Below, in pieces: positions 1 through 8,857 of a stretch of 64,000 bases of DNA; the first letter of the stretch is position 1, and every line of letters begins with the position of its first letter. Origin of the DNA: Romboutsia sp. CE17 (lineage in GTDB: Bacteria; Bacillota; Clostridia; Peptostreptococcales; Peptostreptococcaceae); the NCBI RefSeq assembly GCF_012317385.1, contig NZ_CP051144.1, forward strand, positions 620,001-684,000, written 5' to 3'. A program made the position numbers and the translations under genes. The notes under the pieces are model-generated. The model worked only from the letters and a program-made list of their open reading frames with translations, did not search any database and was not told where the DNA came from.

Positions 1-1189
1 TAGACAAAGATACTGGGGATGTCCAATACCAGTTGTTTACTGTGATACTTGTGGTGTAGTTCCAGAGAAAAAAGAAAACTTACCAATATTATTACCAACA
101 GATGTTGAGTTTAGTGGAAAAGGTGAATCGCCTCTTACAACTTCAAAAGAGTTTATGACTACAGCTTGTCCATGCTGTGGAAAGCCAGCTAGAAGAGAAG
201 TTGATACAATGGATACATTCGTTGACTCTTCTTGGTATTTCTTAAGATATATAGATCCTAAGAATACTGAAAATATATTTGATTCAGAAGTAGTTAACAA
301 ATGGATGCCAGTTGATCAATATATAGGAGGAGTAGAGCATGCTATAATGCACTTACTATACTCAAGATTCTTTATAAAAGCATTCAATGATATGGGACTT
401 GTTGACTTTAAAGAGCCATTTAAGAACTTATTAACTCAAGGTATGGTTCTTAAAGAAGGTAGTAAAATGAGTAAATCAAAAGGAAACGTAGTTTCTCCAC
501 TTGAAATAATAGAAGAGTATGGTGCAGATACTGCAAGACTATTCGTATTATTCGCAGCACCTCCAGAAAGAGATTTAGACTGGTCAGAACAAGGTGTTGA
601 AGGATGTTATAGATTCTTAAATAGAGTTTATAGATTAGTAGATGAATTATCAGAAATTGCTAAGAGCGATGTTAAAATAGATGAATTAACAAAAGAAGAT
701 AAAGCTATGAGATATACAATCCATGCAACACTTAAGAAGGTTACAGAGGATTTAAGTGAAAAATTTGGATTTAATACAGCAATATCTTCATTAATGGAAT
801 TAATAAATGAAATGTACAAATACAAAGAGCTAGATAATAGAAATAATGCAGTTATAAAAGAAGGTATAGAAACTATAGTAACTATACTTGCACCATTTAC
901 TCCTCATATAGGAGAAGAATTATGGACTATGATAGGCAAAGAAGGAAGCATATTTGATATAAGTTGGCCAAAATACGATGAATCTGCATTAGTTAAAGAT
1001 GAAGTTGAAGTTGTAGTTCAAGTTAATGGCAAAGTTAGAGGGAAGTTAACAGTTGGAGCTAATGTTTCTAGAGAAGAAATGCAAGAATTAGCTATAGCTG
1101 ATGAAAAAATAAAAGCTTTAGTAGAAGGAAAGACTATAGTAAAAGTAGTTGCGGTTCCTAAAAAATTAGTTAATATAGTTGTTAAATAA
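1..1189 (+). CDS. leuS: Leucyl-tRNA synthetase, 3' part (5' end outside window)
   Basis: Charges tRNA-Leu with leucine in the cytoplasm. The frame is open from base 2, so the gene enters from the left edge and only about the last 395 of roughly 800 residues are present. Visible are the RYWGCPIPV segment, a Cys-rich stretch (CPCCGKPA) followed by [13 protein letters not shown], and the class I signature KMSKSKGN, then the anticodon-binding helical domain and the small C-terminal domain containing [12 protein letters not shown]. No frameshift is seen. A strong terminator follows at once, so this is the last gene of its unit. The assignment is certain; only the 5' end is missing. Confidence 0.97.
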   Translation, partial: RQRYWGCPIPVVYCDTCGVVPEKKENLPILLPTDVEFSGKGESPLTTSKEFMTTACPCCGKPARREVDTMDTFVDSSWYFLRYIDPKNTENIFDSEVVNKWMPVDQYIGGVEHAIMHLLYSRFFIKAFNDMGLVDFKEPFKNLLTQGMVLKEGSKMSKSKGNVVSPLEIIEEYGADTARLFVLFAAPPERDLDWSEQGVEGCYRFLNRVYRLVDELSEIAKSDVKIDELTKEDKAMRYTIHATLKKVTEDLSEKFGFNTAISSLMELINEMYKYKELDNRNNAVIKEGIETIVTILAPFTPHIGEELWTMIGKEGSIFDISWPKYDESALVKDEVEVVVQVNGKVRGKLTVGANVSREEMQELAIADEKIKALVEGKTIVKVVAVPKKLVNIVVK

Positions 1190-1196
1190 TTTTTAT

Positions 1197-1243
1197 AAAA
1201 ATCATATCTAAAATATACTTACATATTTTAGATATGATTTTTT
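1197..1243 (+). terminator. Intrinsic terminator after leuS
   Basis: A near-perfect 20-bp AT-rich stem (1197-1216 with 1223-1242), a 6-base loop (acttac) and a run of T at the 3' end. It begins eight bases after the leuS stop codon. Confidence 0.85.
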
Positions 1244-1472
1244 AATTTAAACATAATGTCTATTTAATTTTTTTAAGTTTAAATTAATATTAAATATAAA
1301 AGTTATTTACTATAATTTTCGAAAATTTTAGTGAACTAATAAATATATATATAATTTATTCTAAAATAGAAGTTGAATATTTATTCTAAATTATAAAAAA
1401 ATTGAAAAATAAGAATGTGTAAATAATACATTTGTCACTATGAGGTTTATATCATTTTATAGTAGGTTGTTG

Positions 1473-1579
1473 CTTTAGGTGTGAGAACGTACACTTTAAA
1501 AAGTAAAAGATAAAATAAAATTAAACTTAAAATATTTAACTTAAATATATAATATACCTAACTTTAGGTAAGTTTTTTT
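1473..1579 (+). promoter_or_regulatory. Candidate leader RNA or attenuator upstream of the threonine ammonia-lyase gene
   Basis: The 482-base gap between leuS and the next gene is AT-rich and has no convincing reading frame. It holds a short hairpin (1555-1560 with 1565-1570, loop actt) followed by seven T (1573-1579), which looks like a weak terminator. An upstream copy of the 3' arm, ttaggt at 1475-1480, can pair instead with the 5' arm acctaa (1556-1561). This gives the two mutually exclusive folds expected of an attenuator or small riboswitch. A further short hairpin lies at about 1478-1497. The T-box sequence TGGAACCGCG is absent, and I do not recognise the RNA. It could also be the end of a small RNA. 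Confidence 0.35.
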
Positions 1580-1725
1580 ATTGAAAAAAAGGTTATAAAT
1601 CTAAAAAAATGTTGACGAAAACTGATTGTTAATAATATAATTAATTTGTAGAAAAAATAACACATAAAAATGTTAAATAATGTTAAAGAAATGACTATTA
1701 AAAATAAACTGTAGGGGGTAATATT

Positions 1726-2943
1726 ATGTTACAAGTTACATTAAAAGATATACAAGATGCAAAGGAAACTATAAAAGATATAGTTAAAAAAACTGATTTA
1801 TTAGAGTGTGCAGGTCTTAGTAGTATGACTAATGCAAACGTTTTTTATAAATGCGAAAATCTTCAAAGAACAGGATCATTCAAGGTAAGAGGGGCTTGTA
1901 ATAAAATAGCAAATTTAACTTATGAAGAAAAGGCAAACGGTGTCATAGCGTCTAGTGCAGGAAATCATGCACAAGGAGTTGCTTTAGGTGCAAAGATGAG
2001 TGGAATAAAATCAACAATAGTAATGCCAGCAACTGCGCCATTATTAAAAGTTTCTGCTACTAAAGGTTACGGTGCAGAAGTAGTTTTAAATGGACTAGTG
2101 TATGATGATGCTTATGCAAAAGCTGTTGAAATACAACAAAAAACTGGTGCTACTTTCTTGCATCCATTTAATGATAAGTATGTAATTGCAGGACAAGGAA
2201 CTATAGGTCTTGAAATATTTGAACAATTAAATGATAAAGTTGATACAATATTATGCCCAATTGGTGGCGGAGGACTAATAGCAGGTGTTGCTGTTGCGGC
2301 TAAAGCATTAAATCCCAATTGTAAGGTAATAGGTGTCCAAACTGCAAATATACCTTCAATGTATGAGTCTATGAAAAAAGGAAAAGTTACAACTGCATTC
2401 AACTCAACAACAATAGCTGATGGAATAGCAGTCAAAACTCCAGGAGATATAACTTTTGAAATAATAAAAGAATTAGTTGATGAGATAGTTCTTGTAACAG
2501 AAGAAGAAATAGCTCATGGGATAGTATACTTAGTGGAAAATTTAAAAGTTGTAGCTGAAGGATCAGGTGCGGTAACAACTGCTGCTCTAGTAAGTGGAAA
2601 GTATGCTCCTAAAGCTGGTGAAAATGTTGTTTGTATAATATCTGGTGGAAATGTAGATGTTAATAATTTATATAGAATAATAGGGACTGGCCTTGCTAAA
2701 CAGGGAAGAAGATATTCATTCAGTGTAACTATGGTAGATCAACCAGGAGGATTCTCTGAATTAACTAAAATAATAAGTGAAAATAACGCAAATATATTAA
2801 ATGCTAATCAATCTAGATTATCATCTGGAGCATATATAGGAAAACAAATTGCGGAATTTGTTTTAGAAACATTTGATAATTCACATATAGAAAAAATAAA
2901 AGCTGATATAGAATCTGCAGGATTTGAAATAAAAGATTTATAA
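1726..2943 (+). CDS. ilvA: Threonine ammonia-lyase (threonine dehydratase) with C-terminal ACT domain
   Basis: PLP enzyme that deaminates L-threonine to 2-oxobutanoate, feeding isoleucine synthesis or threonine fermentation. It has 405 residues. The PLP lysine is K53 in GSFKVRGA, the phosphate-binding glycine loop is GGGGLIAG at 180-187, and an ACT domain covers about 325-405 (YSFSVTMVDQPGGFSE). This short form with one ACT domain sits between the E. coli biosynthetic IlvA and catabolic TdcB types, so the symbol is a choice (tdcB is equally used). The SD is gggggt, 9 bases before ATG. ridA follows 88 bases downstream. RidA removes the reactive enamine and imine products of this enzyme, which supports the assignment. 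Confidence 0.93.
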   Translation: MLQVTLKDIQDAKETIKDIVKKTDLLECAGLSSMTNANVFYKCENLQRTGSFKVRGACNKIANLTYEEKANGVIASSAGNHAQGVALGAKMSGIKSTIVMPATAPLLKVSATKGYGAEVVLNGLVYDDAYAKAVEIQQKTGATFLHPFNDKYVIAGQGTIGLEIFEQLNDKVDTILCPIGGGGLIAGVAVAAKALNPNCKVIGVQTANIPSMYESMKKGKVTTAFNSTTIADGIAVKTPGDITFEIIKELVDEIVLVTEEEIAHGIVYLVENLKVVAEGSGAVTTAALVSGKYAPKAGENVVCIISGGNVDVNNLYRIIGTGLAKQGRRYSFSVTMVDQPGGFSELTKIISENNANILNANQSRLSSGAYIGKQIAEFVLETFDNSHIEKIKADIESAGFEIKDL

Positions 2944-3031
2944 AAATAATATATACAAATTTTATTATAGGGTAGTATAATATATAGGAAAATGTTGCAT
3001 AACATATTTAAATTTATAGGAGGAATTAAAA

Positions 3032-3415
3032 ATGAAGCATCAAGTAATACATACTGATAATGCGCCAAAAGCAATAGGGCCATATTCTCAAGCTATAAAA
3101 GCTGGAAATTTACTATTTGTATCTGGACAAGTTCCATTTGTCCCAGAAACTATGGAAATAGTTGAAGGAGATGTAAAAGCTCAAACTAGACAATCTTTAT
3201 CAAATGTAGCTGCTATATTAAAAGAAGCTGGAGCTGATTTTTCAGATGTAGTTAAGTCTACAGTGTTCATAAGTGATATGAATGAGTTTGCTTTAATAAA
3301 TGAAGTTTACGCAGAATTTTTTGGTGAAAATAAACCAGCTAGAGCTTGTGTAGAAGTTGCTAGATTACCAAAAGATGTTAAAGTTGAAATAGAAGTTATA
3401 GCTGTTGTAGAATAA
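3032..3415 (+). CDS. ridA: RidA family enamine/imine deaminase
   Basis: Hydrolyses reactive 2-aminoacrylate and 2-iminobutyrate released by PLP-dependent serine/threonine dehydratases, protecting other PLP enzymes. It has 127 residues, the standard length for the YjgF/YER057c/UK114 family. The N-terminal GPYSQA segment (17-22), the SGQVP strand and the conserved arginine R104 in [11 protein letters not shown], which binds the substrate carboxylate, are all present. The SD aggagg lies just before ATG. It is directly downstream of the threonine ammonia-lyase gene, with no terminator seen between them, so they are probably co-transcribed. A terminator follows at 3437. Confidence 0.95.
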   Translation: MKHQVIHTDNAPKAIGPYSQAIKAGNLLFVSGQVPFVPETMEIVEGDVKAQTRQSLSNVAAILKEAGADFSDVVKSTVFISDMNEFALINEVYAEFFGENKPARACVEVARLPKDVKVEIEVIAVVE

Positions 3416-3436
3416 TTAATTTCAACATAAGCATAT

Positions 3437-3465
3437 AAAAGTGGCCAGTGTATGCTGGTCATTTT
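3437..3465 (+). terminator. Intrinsic terminator after ridA
   Basis: A 12-bp stem with two G-T wobbles (arms aaaagtggccag and ctggtcatttt) around the loop tgtatg, ending in T-rich sequence. It closes the ilvA-ridA unit. Confidence 0.75.
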
Positions 3466-3786
3466 AAATTTGTTATGAAACAGTTCAAAAAAAGTAAGTA
3501 AACTAATAATTGAAAAATAAAAAAATAAGAAAAAATATATTCCAAAAAAATGATTTTTTATATATAATATAAATATAAGATTGAATAAATAATAAATTAA
3601 TGTATAGATGCTTTTATTTAATTAATAATAACTAGTATAGATAATAATAGCTATATACTTAATGCTAATAATAATTAAAAATTAAACACTTTTGTTATTA
3701 AATGTTAAACTGATTTTTATTTATAAATCATGAAAATGATTTCAAAATTAGTTTGATATGACATTCAAGAAAAGAGAGGTAAATCA
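3466..3786 (+). other. AT-rich intergenic region before sdaAB
   Basis: 321 bases without a convincing reading frame. It contains a 7-bp hairpin with a GAAA tetraloop (3725-3731 with 3736-3742) about 45 bases before the sdaAB start, and the SD agaggt just ahead of the ATG. The transcription start must lie here because a terminator precedes it, but no clear -35/-10 pair can be picked out. No known riboswitch was recognised. Confidence 0.4.
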
Positions 3787-4461
3787 ATGGCTAAAGATTA
3801 TAGTGTATTTGACGTTGTAGGACCAAATATGATAGGTCCATCGAGTTCCCATACTGCAGGAGCTGCAAGACTTGGAAAGACTGCTTCTAAAATAGCAGGT
3901 AAGCCTGTAAAAGAAGTTAAATTCTTATTACATGGTTCTTTTGCAGAAACATACAAAGGTCATGGTACTGACAAAGCATTAGTTGGAGGTATATTAGGAT
4001 TTGATCCAGAGGATGCTAGAATAAGAAACTCTTTTGACATAGCAGAAGAAAATGGTGTTAAATTTGAATTTATAAAAACTGACTTAGGTGAAAATGAACA
4101 TCCTAATACTGTTAAGATGGAAATGGTTTTAGAAGATGGATCTAAAAGTGTAATTAAAGGTGCTTCTATAGGTGGAGGTAACATAAAGCTTACTGAAATG
4201 GATGGATTATCATTAGACTTTAATGGTGTTAAGCCAGCAGTAATATTAGAAATAAAAGATATACCAGGAGCTGTATCTTTTGTAACAGGACTACTAGCTC
4301 ATAACAATAAGAATATAGCTACAATGTCTACTAATAGACCAGCAGGATCTAAATATACATTCGTAACTATAGAAACAGATGAACCATTAGAGCAAGAAAT
4401 ATTAGATCAAATATCTAAATTTGAAGTTGTAGCTAAGGCTGTAGTTTTAGACAAATTCTAG
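3787..4461 (+). CDS. sdaAB: L-serine dehydratase, iron-sulfur-dependent, beta subunit
   Basis: Regulatory/small subunit of the two-subunit clostridial L-serine ammonia-lyase, which converts serine to pyruvate and ammonia. It has 224 residues. The N-terminal family signature GPSSSHTAGAARLG is at about 16-29, and an ACT domain fills about 150-224 (LEIKDIPGAVSFVTG). The SD agagaggt precedes the ATG. It is 20 bases upstream of the alpha subunit gene, in the usual beta-alpha order. With ilvA and ridA nearby, the region handles hydroxy-amino-acid deamination. Confidence 0.95.
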   Translation: MAKDYSVFDVVGPNMIGPSSSHTAGAARLGKTASKIAGKPVKEVKFLLHGSFAETYKGHGTDKALVGGILGFDPEDARIRNSFDIAEENGVKFEFIKTDLGENEHPNTVKMEMVLEDGSKSVIKGASIGGGNIKLTEMDGLSLDFNGVKPAVILEIKDIPGAVSFVTGLLAHNNKNIATMSTNRPAGSKYTFVTIETDEPLEQEILDQISKFEVVAKAVVLDKF

Positions 4462-4481
4462 ACAGTAAGGAGAATGAGACA

Positions 4482-5360
4482 ATGAAATATAATTTCACAA
4501 GCGGACAAGAATTATTAGAAATGTGCAAAAAGTATGAAATGCCTATACATGAATTATGTTTAGAAAGAGAAGTTGAGCTTTCTGGATTATCTAAAGAAGA
4601 TATAAGAGCAAAAATGAGACATAGTTTAAATATAATGAAGGCAGCAACAGAGAAAGCTGTTGAAGAAGATATAAAATCAGTTGGTGGACTTATCGGTGGA
4701 GAAGCTAAAAAATTAACTATATTTAGAAATAACTCTAAATCGGTTTGTGGATCATTAATGAATAAAGCTTTAGTAGCTGCAATGGGAACTATGGAAGTTA
4801 ATGCTTCTATGGGACTTATAGTTGCTGCTCCAACTGCAGGATCTTGTGGTATACTTCCAGGTGCTGTAGTTACTATAGGAAAAGAATATGATTTAACTGA
4901 TGACCAAATGCTAGATGCTTTATTTACAGCTTCTGCAATAGGAGCTATAATAACTAGAAATGCAACAGTTGCCGGAGCAGAAGGTGGATGCCAAGCTGAA
5001 ACAGGTGCTGCTGCTGCAATGGCTGCTGCAGGTGTTGTAGAAATGATGGGCGGAACTCCTGAGCAAGCTGTACATGCTGCATCTCATTGTTTACAAAACG
5101 TAATGGGTCTTGTATGTGATCCAATAGCAGGGCTTGTTGAAGCTCCTTGCCAAGGAAGAAATGCTATAGGTGTAGCAAATGCTTTAATATCTGCTGAATT
5201 ATGTTTAGCTGGAATATTAAACATAATACCATTTGATGAAACAGTAGAAGCTATGTATAAAGTTGGTAAAGGATTACCAGCTGAATTAAGAGAAACTGCC
5301 TTAGGTGGAGTAGCTGCTACTTGTACAGGATGTTCTTTAACTAATAAAATATTCGGATAA
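4482..5360 (+). CDS. sdaAA: L-serine dehydratase, iron-sulfur-dependent, alpha subunit
   Basis: Catalytic subunit of the oxygen-sensitive serine dehydratase; it carries a [4Fe-4S] cluster that acts as Lewis acid in dehydrating L-serine to pyruvate. It has 292 residues, standard for the split enzyme. The conserved APTAGSCGILPG (C122) and the later CDPIAGLVEAPCQGRNA segment supply the cluster cysteines, and a further CTGC is near the C terminus. The SD aaggag is present and the gene lies 20 bases after sdaAB. A strong terminator follows. Expression of both subunits as one transcript is clear from the layout. Confidence 0.96.
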   Translation: MKYNFTSGQELLEMCKKYEMPIHELCLEREVELSGLSKEDIRAKMRHSLNIMKAATEKAVEEDIKSVGGLIGGEAKKLTIFRNNSKSVCGSLMNKALVAAMGTMEVNASMGLIVAAPTAGSCGILPGAVVTIGKEYDLTDDQMLDALFTASAIGAIITRNATVAGAEGGCQAETGAAAAMAAAGVVEMMGGTPEQAVHAASHCLQNVMGLVCDPIAGLVEAPCQGRNAIGVANALISAELCLAGILNIIPFDETVEAMYKVGKGLPAELRETALGGVAATCTGCSLTNKIFG

Positions 5361-5402
5361 AAAAATAAAAGCTATCTCAATAGAGATAGCTTTTATTTTT
5401 TT
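5361..5402 (+). terminator. Intrinsic terminator after sdaAA
   Basis: An 18-bp perfect stem (5361-5378 with 5383-5400; core gctatctc/gagatagc), loop aata and T-rich tail directly after the sdaAA stop. Confidence 0.92.
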
Positions 5403-5421
5403 ACTAAAGGCTACAATAAAT

Positions 5422-5448
5422 TTGACTATCTATAAATTATGATATAAT
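5422..5448 (+). promoter_or_regulatory. Possible sigma-A promoter for the HAD phosphatase gene
   Basis: ttgact at 5422-5427 and tataat at 5443-5448, the latter preceded by TG as in an extended -10. The spacer of 15 bases is short, so the -10 is better supported than the -35. It lies between the sdaAA terminator and the next gene. Confidence 0.4.
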
Positions 5449-5494
5449 GAATAAAGGGTAATAAATATATAAATATATAAAATGGAGTGGAGAT

Positions 5495-6325
5495 ATGAGT
5501 TATAAATTAATAGTAACAGATATGGATGGAACACTATTAGGAGATGACCATGAGGTTACAGAAAATAATAAAATAGCTCTTAAAGAGGCTTTAGATAGTG
5601 GTATTTATGTAACTGTAGCAACTGGAAGAATGTACAGCTCAGCAAAATCTCACATAGAATTTTTAAATTCAAAAATACCTATAATAGCATGTAATGGAGC
5701 TTTAATAAAAGATTCTAGAAATGATGAAGTAATATTTTCGAATATGATTAATAAAGAAATATGCATAAAAATATTAGGTATATTAGAAAAATATAATGTA
5801 TATTATCAATATTATTCAGAAGAATTATTGATGTGTAAAAAGCGTGAAAATAATAAAGAGGATGAAATAAGATTAGAGCGTCTTATCAAAAGTGGTATAA
5901 ACTTAGTGTCATTAAAAAACTTAATGGATTATATTATGTCAGAAGAAATATTAAAAATTATAATTGTAGAAGAAAATGATATATCTATATTAGAAAAAAT
6001 AACTAAAGAACTTAAGCTTATAGAAGGTATAGAAATAACTAAATCATGGTTTAACAATATAGAAATAATGGCAAAAGGTTCTAGCAAAGGAAACGCAGTA
6101 AAGATTATATCAGAATATTTAAATATAGATAAGAGCGATATAATTGCATTTGGAGATAATTATAATGATATAAGTATGTTTCAATATGTAGGTACTGGAG
6201 TAGCTATGGGAAATGCAGATGAATATGTAAAGTCAAAAGCTGATTATGTTACAAGTAAAAATAGTGAAGATGGAGTTGCAAATGCAATAAGAGATTTTGT
6301 ATGCATTAGTAATGTAAATAATTAA
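5495..6325 (+). CDS. Cof-type HAD family phosphatase
   Basis: Cytoplasmic haloacid dehalogenase-superfamily hydrolase of the Cof/YbiV group, acting on sugar phosphates or other small phosphorylated metabolites; the substrate cannot be read from sequence. It has 276 residues. Motif I is DMDGTLL (nucleophile D9, acid D11), motif II lies in VATGR, motif III Lys is in KGSSKGNA, and motif IV is GDNYND near residue 215. The large cap between motifs II and III fits the C2B type. The SD gtggag precedes the ATG. It stands alone between terminators, so gene context does not help. Confidence 0.88.
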   Translation: MSYKLIVTDMDGTLLGDDHEVTENNKIALKEALDSGIYVTVATGRMYSSAKSHIEFLNSKIPIIACNGALIKDSRNDEVIFSNMINKEICIKILGILEKYNVYYQYYSEELLMCKKRENNKEDEIRLERLIKSGINLVSLKNLMDYIMSEEILKIIIVEENDISILEKITKELKLIEGIEITKSWFNNIEIMAKGSSKGNAVKIISEYLNIDKSDIIAFGDNYNDISMFQYVGTGVAMGNADEYVKSKADYVTSKNSEDGVANAIRDFVCISNVNN

Positions 6326-6353
6326 AAAAAGGTAGGTTAAACCTACCTTTTTT
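6326..6353 (+). terminator. Terminator between convergent genes
   Basis: Arms aaaaaaggtaggt and acctacctttttt (stem 13 bp, loop taa). It has A and T tracts on both sides, so it can stop transcription of the HAD gene and of the minus-strand gene ending at 6364. Confidence 0.85.
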
Positions 6354-6363
6354 ATTGAAATAA

Positions 6364-6609
6364 TTAGTAATTTATATCTGCGGCTTTTATATTGTTTTTA
6401 TCATGAGAGCTGCAAGGAGTCACTCCATATGTCATGTTACAATAAGGACATTTGTCAACATGTGTTTTCATAGTAAAAACTTTATTGCAGTTAATACATT
6501 CTAAGTCATGAGTATTTCTTAATGGGAAGTTTTCCTTACCCTTGCTTCTTATTAAATCAACTACATTTTTTCCGTCATTTTTATTTATACCTTCACATCC
6601 ACAGCTCAT
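6364..6609 (-). CDS. Small Cys-rich (zinc-ribbon-like) protein of unknown function
   Basis: I do not recognise this 81-residue protein. It has an N-terminal CGC (MSCGCEG), a central pair CINC and CPYC spaced like a zinc ribbon, and a later CSSH. There is no membrane segment, so it is probably a cytoplasmic metal-binding protein. The start is supported by the SD aggagg on the minus strand, just upstream of the ATG. It is a lone gene, convergent with the HAD phosphatase; dacF lies further upstream on the same strand, about 125 bases away. Confidence 0.7.
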   Translation of the reverse strand: MSCGCEGINKNDGKNVVDLIRSKGKENFPLRNTHDLECINCNKVFTMKTHVDKCPYCNMTYGVTPCSSHDKNNIKAADINY

Positions 6610-6734
6610 ATAATTTCCTCCTAAATTAATTTATAATAAATATTATATAACAATCTAAAATATAATTCTGTAACGACTGTTACATAAAGAAAAAATGATT
6701 ATACAAAATAAATTATTCTGTATAATATTTTTAA

Positions 6735-8024
6735 TTATCTTCTTTTTTTATTAAATATATTTTTTTTACGCTTCTTTTTATTTTTATTTCTTATGATAAG
6801 TAGCATAATAAAGATAGATACAAAAGCAACTATACAAATTTTTAATATTGTACGAATTAATTTGTTTTCTACAATAGGGCCGAAAATACTATTAAGATTA
6901 TTAGTTGCAACTAGATCAATTGTAGTTTCCAGTTCTTTGCCATTGTAAACTTCTAAAGTACCAACTTTATCACCTTTTTTAACAGGAAGTTTTATCTTAT
7001 CTAATTTAGTTTTTACTGAGTAAGTACTAGATGGCGTACCATTTTTTAATAGAACTTTATATGAAAATTCAGGTTCATAGATAAGTTCTTTTTGCTTTGT
7101 AAATAAAACTCTTTTATTTCCTGAATGTTCTTCTTTTGTTATTATAGTTGACTTATTATAGTTTTCAAAACCATAATCAAGTATAGTTCTAGATGATAGA
7201 TACAAATCATTGCCATTTGACTTAAATACTGCAGATATAAGCCTCATATCATTTTTTACGGCACTTGATAGAAGACATCTTCCTGCATCATCGGTATATC
7301 CTGTTTTTATACCATCGACTATATCATATTTAATATCAATGTCTTTACCTCTGTAATTTATCTTTTCGTTTGAAGTTAAAAATTTATTTGTATTAACAAA
7401 ATACCTTTCAAAAGGATAAACCTCAGTTGCGGGGAAAGATACAGATTTCATTTTAACAATTTCTCTGAAAATACTATTACTCATACATTCTCTAGCCATA
7501 AGAGCCATATCATATGCAGTAGTATAATGATTTTCATCAGGTAATCCATGAGGATTATTAAAATGTGTATTTTTAGCTCCAATAGATTTTGCTTCCTCAT
7601 TCATTAATTTTACAAATTCTTCAACTGATCCACTTACATATTCTGCTAAAACTACAGCTACATCATTAGAAGAATGGATTAACAAAGCTTCGAGTAATTC
7701 CCTAGCAGTGAAACATTCTCCTACTTTTAAGTACATACTAGAACCTTCAGTAGTAGGATCTTTCGTAATTGTTATCTTTTCACTTAAATTTGGCTTGTAT
7801 TTTAAAACTAAGTAAGCAGTCCAAGCCTTTGTAGTTGATGCTGGATAAACCTTTTCGTTTCCATTTTTATCATATAAAACTGTGCCAGTTTCATAGTCCA
7901 TAAGAACTGCTGCTTCTGCAGGAATTGATGGTTGATCACTGTTAGCATACGATGTATTTGCTGAGTTTAAAAATGTAGAGAAAAGTGTAATAAATGTTAT
8001 TAGCAAAGATAGAAATTTTTTCAT
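6735..8024 (-). CDS. dacF: D-alanyl-D-alanine carboxypeptidase (peptidase family S11)
   Basis: Penicillin-binding protein that trims the terminal D-Ala from peptidoglycan pentapeptides outside the membrane. It has 429 residues: signal peptide (about 1-28), then the three serine-transferase motifs STTK (S63-K66), SSN (S118-N120) and KTG (240-242), a C-terminal beta-rich PBP5-like domain, and a single membrane anchor near 395-415 followed by a very basic tail (NKKKRKK). The SD ggagg lies just before the ATG. Sporulating Firmicutes carry several paralogues (dacA, dacB, dacF), so the exact paralogue is uncertain. It is divergent from the comEA-like gene. Confidence 0.9.
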   Translation of the reverse strand: MKKFLSLLITFITLFSTFLNSANTSYANSDQPSIPAEAAVLMDYETGTVLYDKNGNEKVYPASTTKAWTAYLVLKYKPNLSEKITITKDPTTEGSSMYLKVGECFTARELLEALLIHSSNDVAVVLAEYVSGSVEEFVKLMNEEAKSIGAKNTHFNNPHGLPDENHYTTAYDMALMARECMSNSIFREIVKMKSVSFPATEVYPFERYFVNTNKFLTSNEKINYRGKDIDIKYDIVDGIKTGYTDDAGRCLLSSAVKNDMRLISAVFKSNGNDLYLSSRTILDYGFENYNKSTIITKEEHSGNKRVLFTKQKELIYEPEFSYKVLLKNGTPSSTYSVKTKLDKIKLPVKKGDKVGTLEVYNGKELETTIDLVATNNLNSIFGPIVENKLIRTILKICIVAFVSIFIMLLIIRNKNKKKRKKNIFNKKRR

Positions 8025-8101
8025 TTATAACCTCCAAATTTTAAACTTATATTTTAGTATATCATATTTTAGTTAATAATAAAAAAAAAGGAGTGAATAA
8101 A

Positions 8102-8755
8102 GTGAAAAAAAATAAAAAAAGTATAGTATTTTTAATTATAATATTTACTATAATATTTACTTTTTATTTCAGAAATAAGTTTTTAGTAGAAGAAAATGTC
8201 TATGTAGTAAGTAAAGAGGAAGTAAACGATAAACAAGACATGATGATAGATAAAAGCTCAAATGAAAATATTATCGAAACTGAAAAAGTTGATTTAAATA
8301 AAGATGTAAATACAAATATGATAACTATATATATAAGTGGAGAAGTGAAAAAACCAGGTGTAGTGACTTTAGAAAGTAATAAAAGATTAGCAGATGCTAT
8401 TAAAGAATTAGGTGGAACTACAGAAGATGCAGATTTAAACAAAATAAATATGGCATTAAAAATTAAAGATGAAGAACACTATATAATACCAAAAATAGGT
8501 GAGGAAATAGTGAATAATGAGTCTACAATAAATGAAAATACTTTTAGTGAAAATAATAATAAAAAGATTAATATAAACTTAGCTGAAATAAATGAATTAG
8601 AAGAATTACCTGGAGTAGGAGAAGCCACTGCAAATAAAATTATAAAATATAGAGATGAAAACGGAAGTTTTAAATCTATTGAGGAAATTAAAAATGTCAA
8701 TGGAATTGGAGATAAAAAATATGAAGATTTAAAGGATTTAATAAGTATAAATTGA
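8102..8755 (+). CDS. comEA: ComEA-like SLBB/helix-hairpin-helix DNA-binding protein
   Basis: Membrane-anchored DNA receptor of the competence type. An N-terminal membrane segment (about 6-22) is followed by a linker, an SLBB domain (YISGEVKKPGVVTL, about 75-130) and a C-terminal double helix-hairpin-helix (LEELPGVGEATANKI and VNGIGDKKYEDL, about 155-217). It has 217 residues from the GTG at 8102. An earlier in-frame GTG at 8093 overlaps the SD aaggag, so 8102 is preferred. A ComEC channel and a separate ComEC-type nuclease-like domain lie about 16-20 kb downstream, but no type IV pilus genes are in the window. Confidence 0.85.
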   Translation: MKKNKKSIVFLIIIFTIIFTFYFRNKFLVEENVYVVSKEEVNDKQDMMIDKSSNENIIETEKVDLNKDVNTNMITIYISGEVKKPGVVTLESNKRLADAIKELGGTTEDADLNKINMALKIKDEEHYIIPKIGEEIVNNESTINENTFSENNNKKININLAEINELEELPGVGEATANKIIKYRDENGSFKSIEEIKNVNGIGDKKYEDLKDLISIN

Positions 8756-8776
8756 TACAATAATAAATAGTTTCGA

Positions 8777-8804
8777 ATATAATTTTATATAATTAAAATT
8801 ATAT
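8777..8804 (+). other. AT-only hairpin upstream of selD
   Basis: An 11-bp perfect inverted repeat of A and T (8777-8787 with 8794-8804, loop of 6). No T run follows, so it is not a standard terminator. It may end the comEA transcript poorly or lie in the selD leader; its role is unknown. Confidence 0.35.
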
Positions 8805-8857
8805 GAACTCAAAATATGGTATTATATGTAATGACAAGAAGGAAAGGAGGTCTTTTT

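Noticed and set aside
1244-1725. T-box or known riboswitch before the threonine ammonia-lyase gene
   Set aside because: The conserved T-box sequence is absent and no known riboswitch core was recognised; kept only as an unnamed candidate attenuator.
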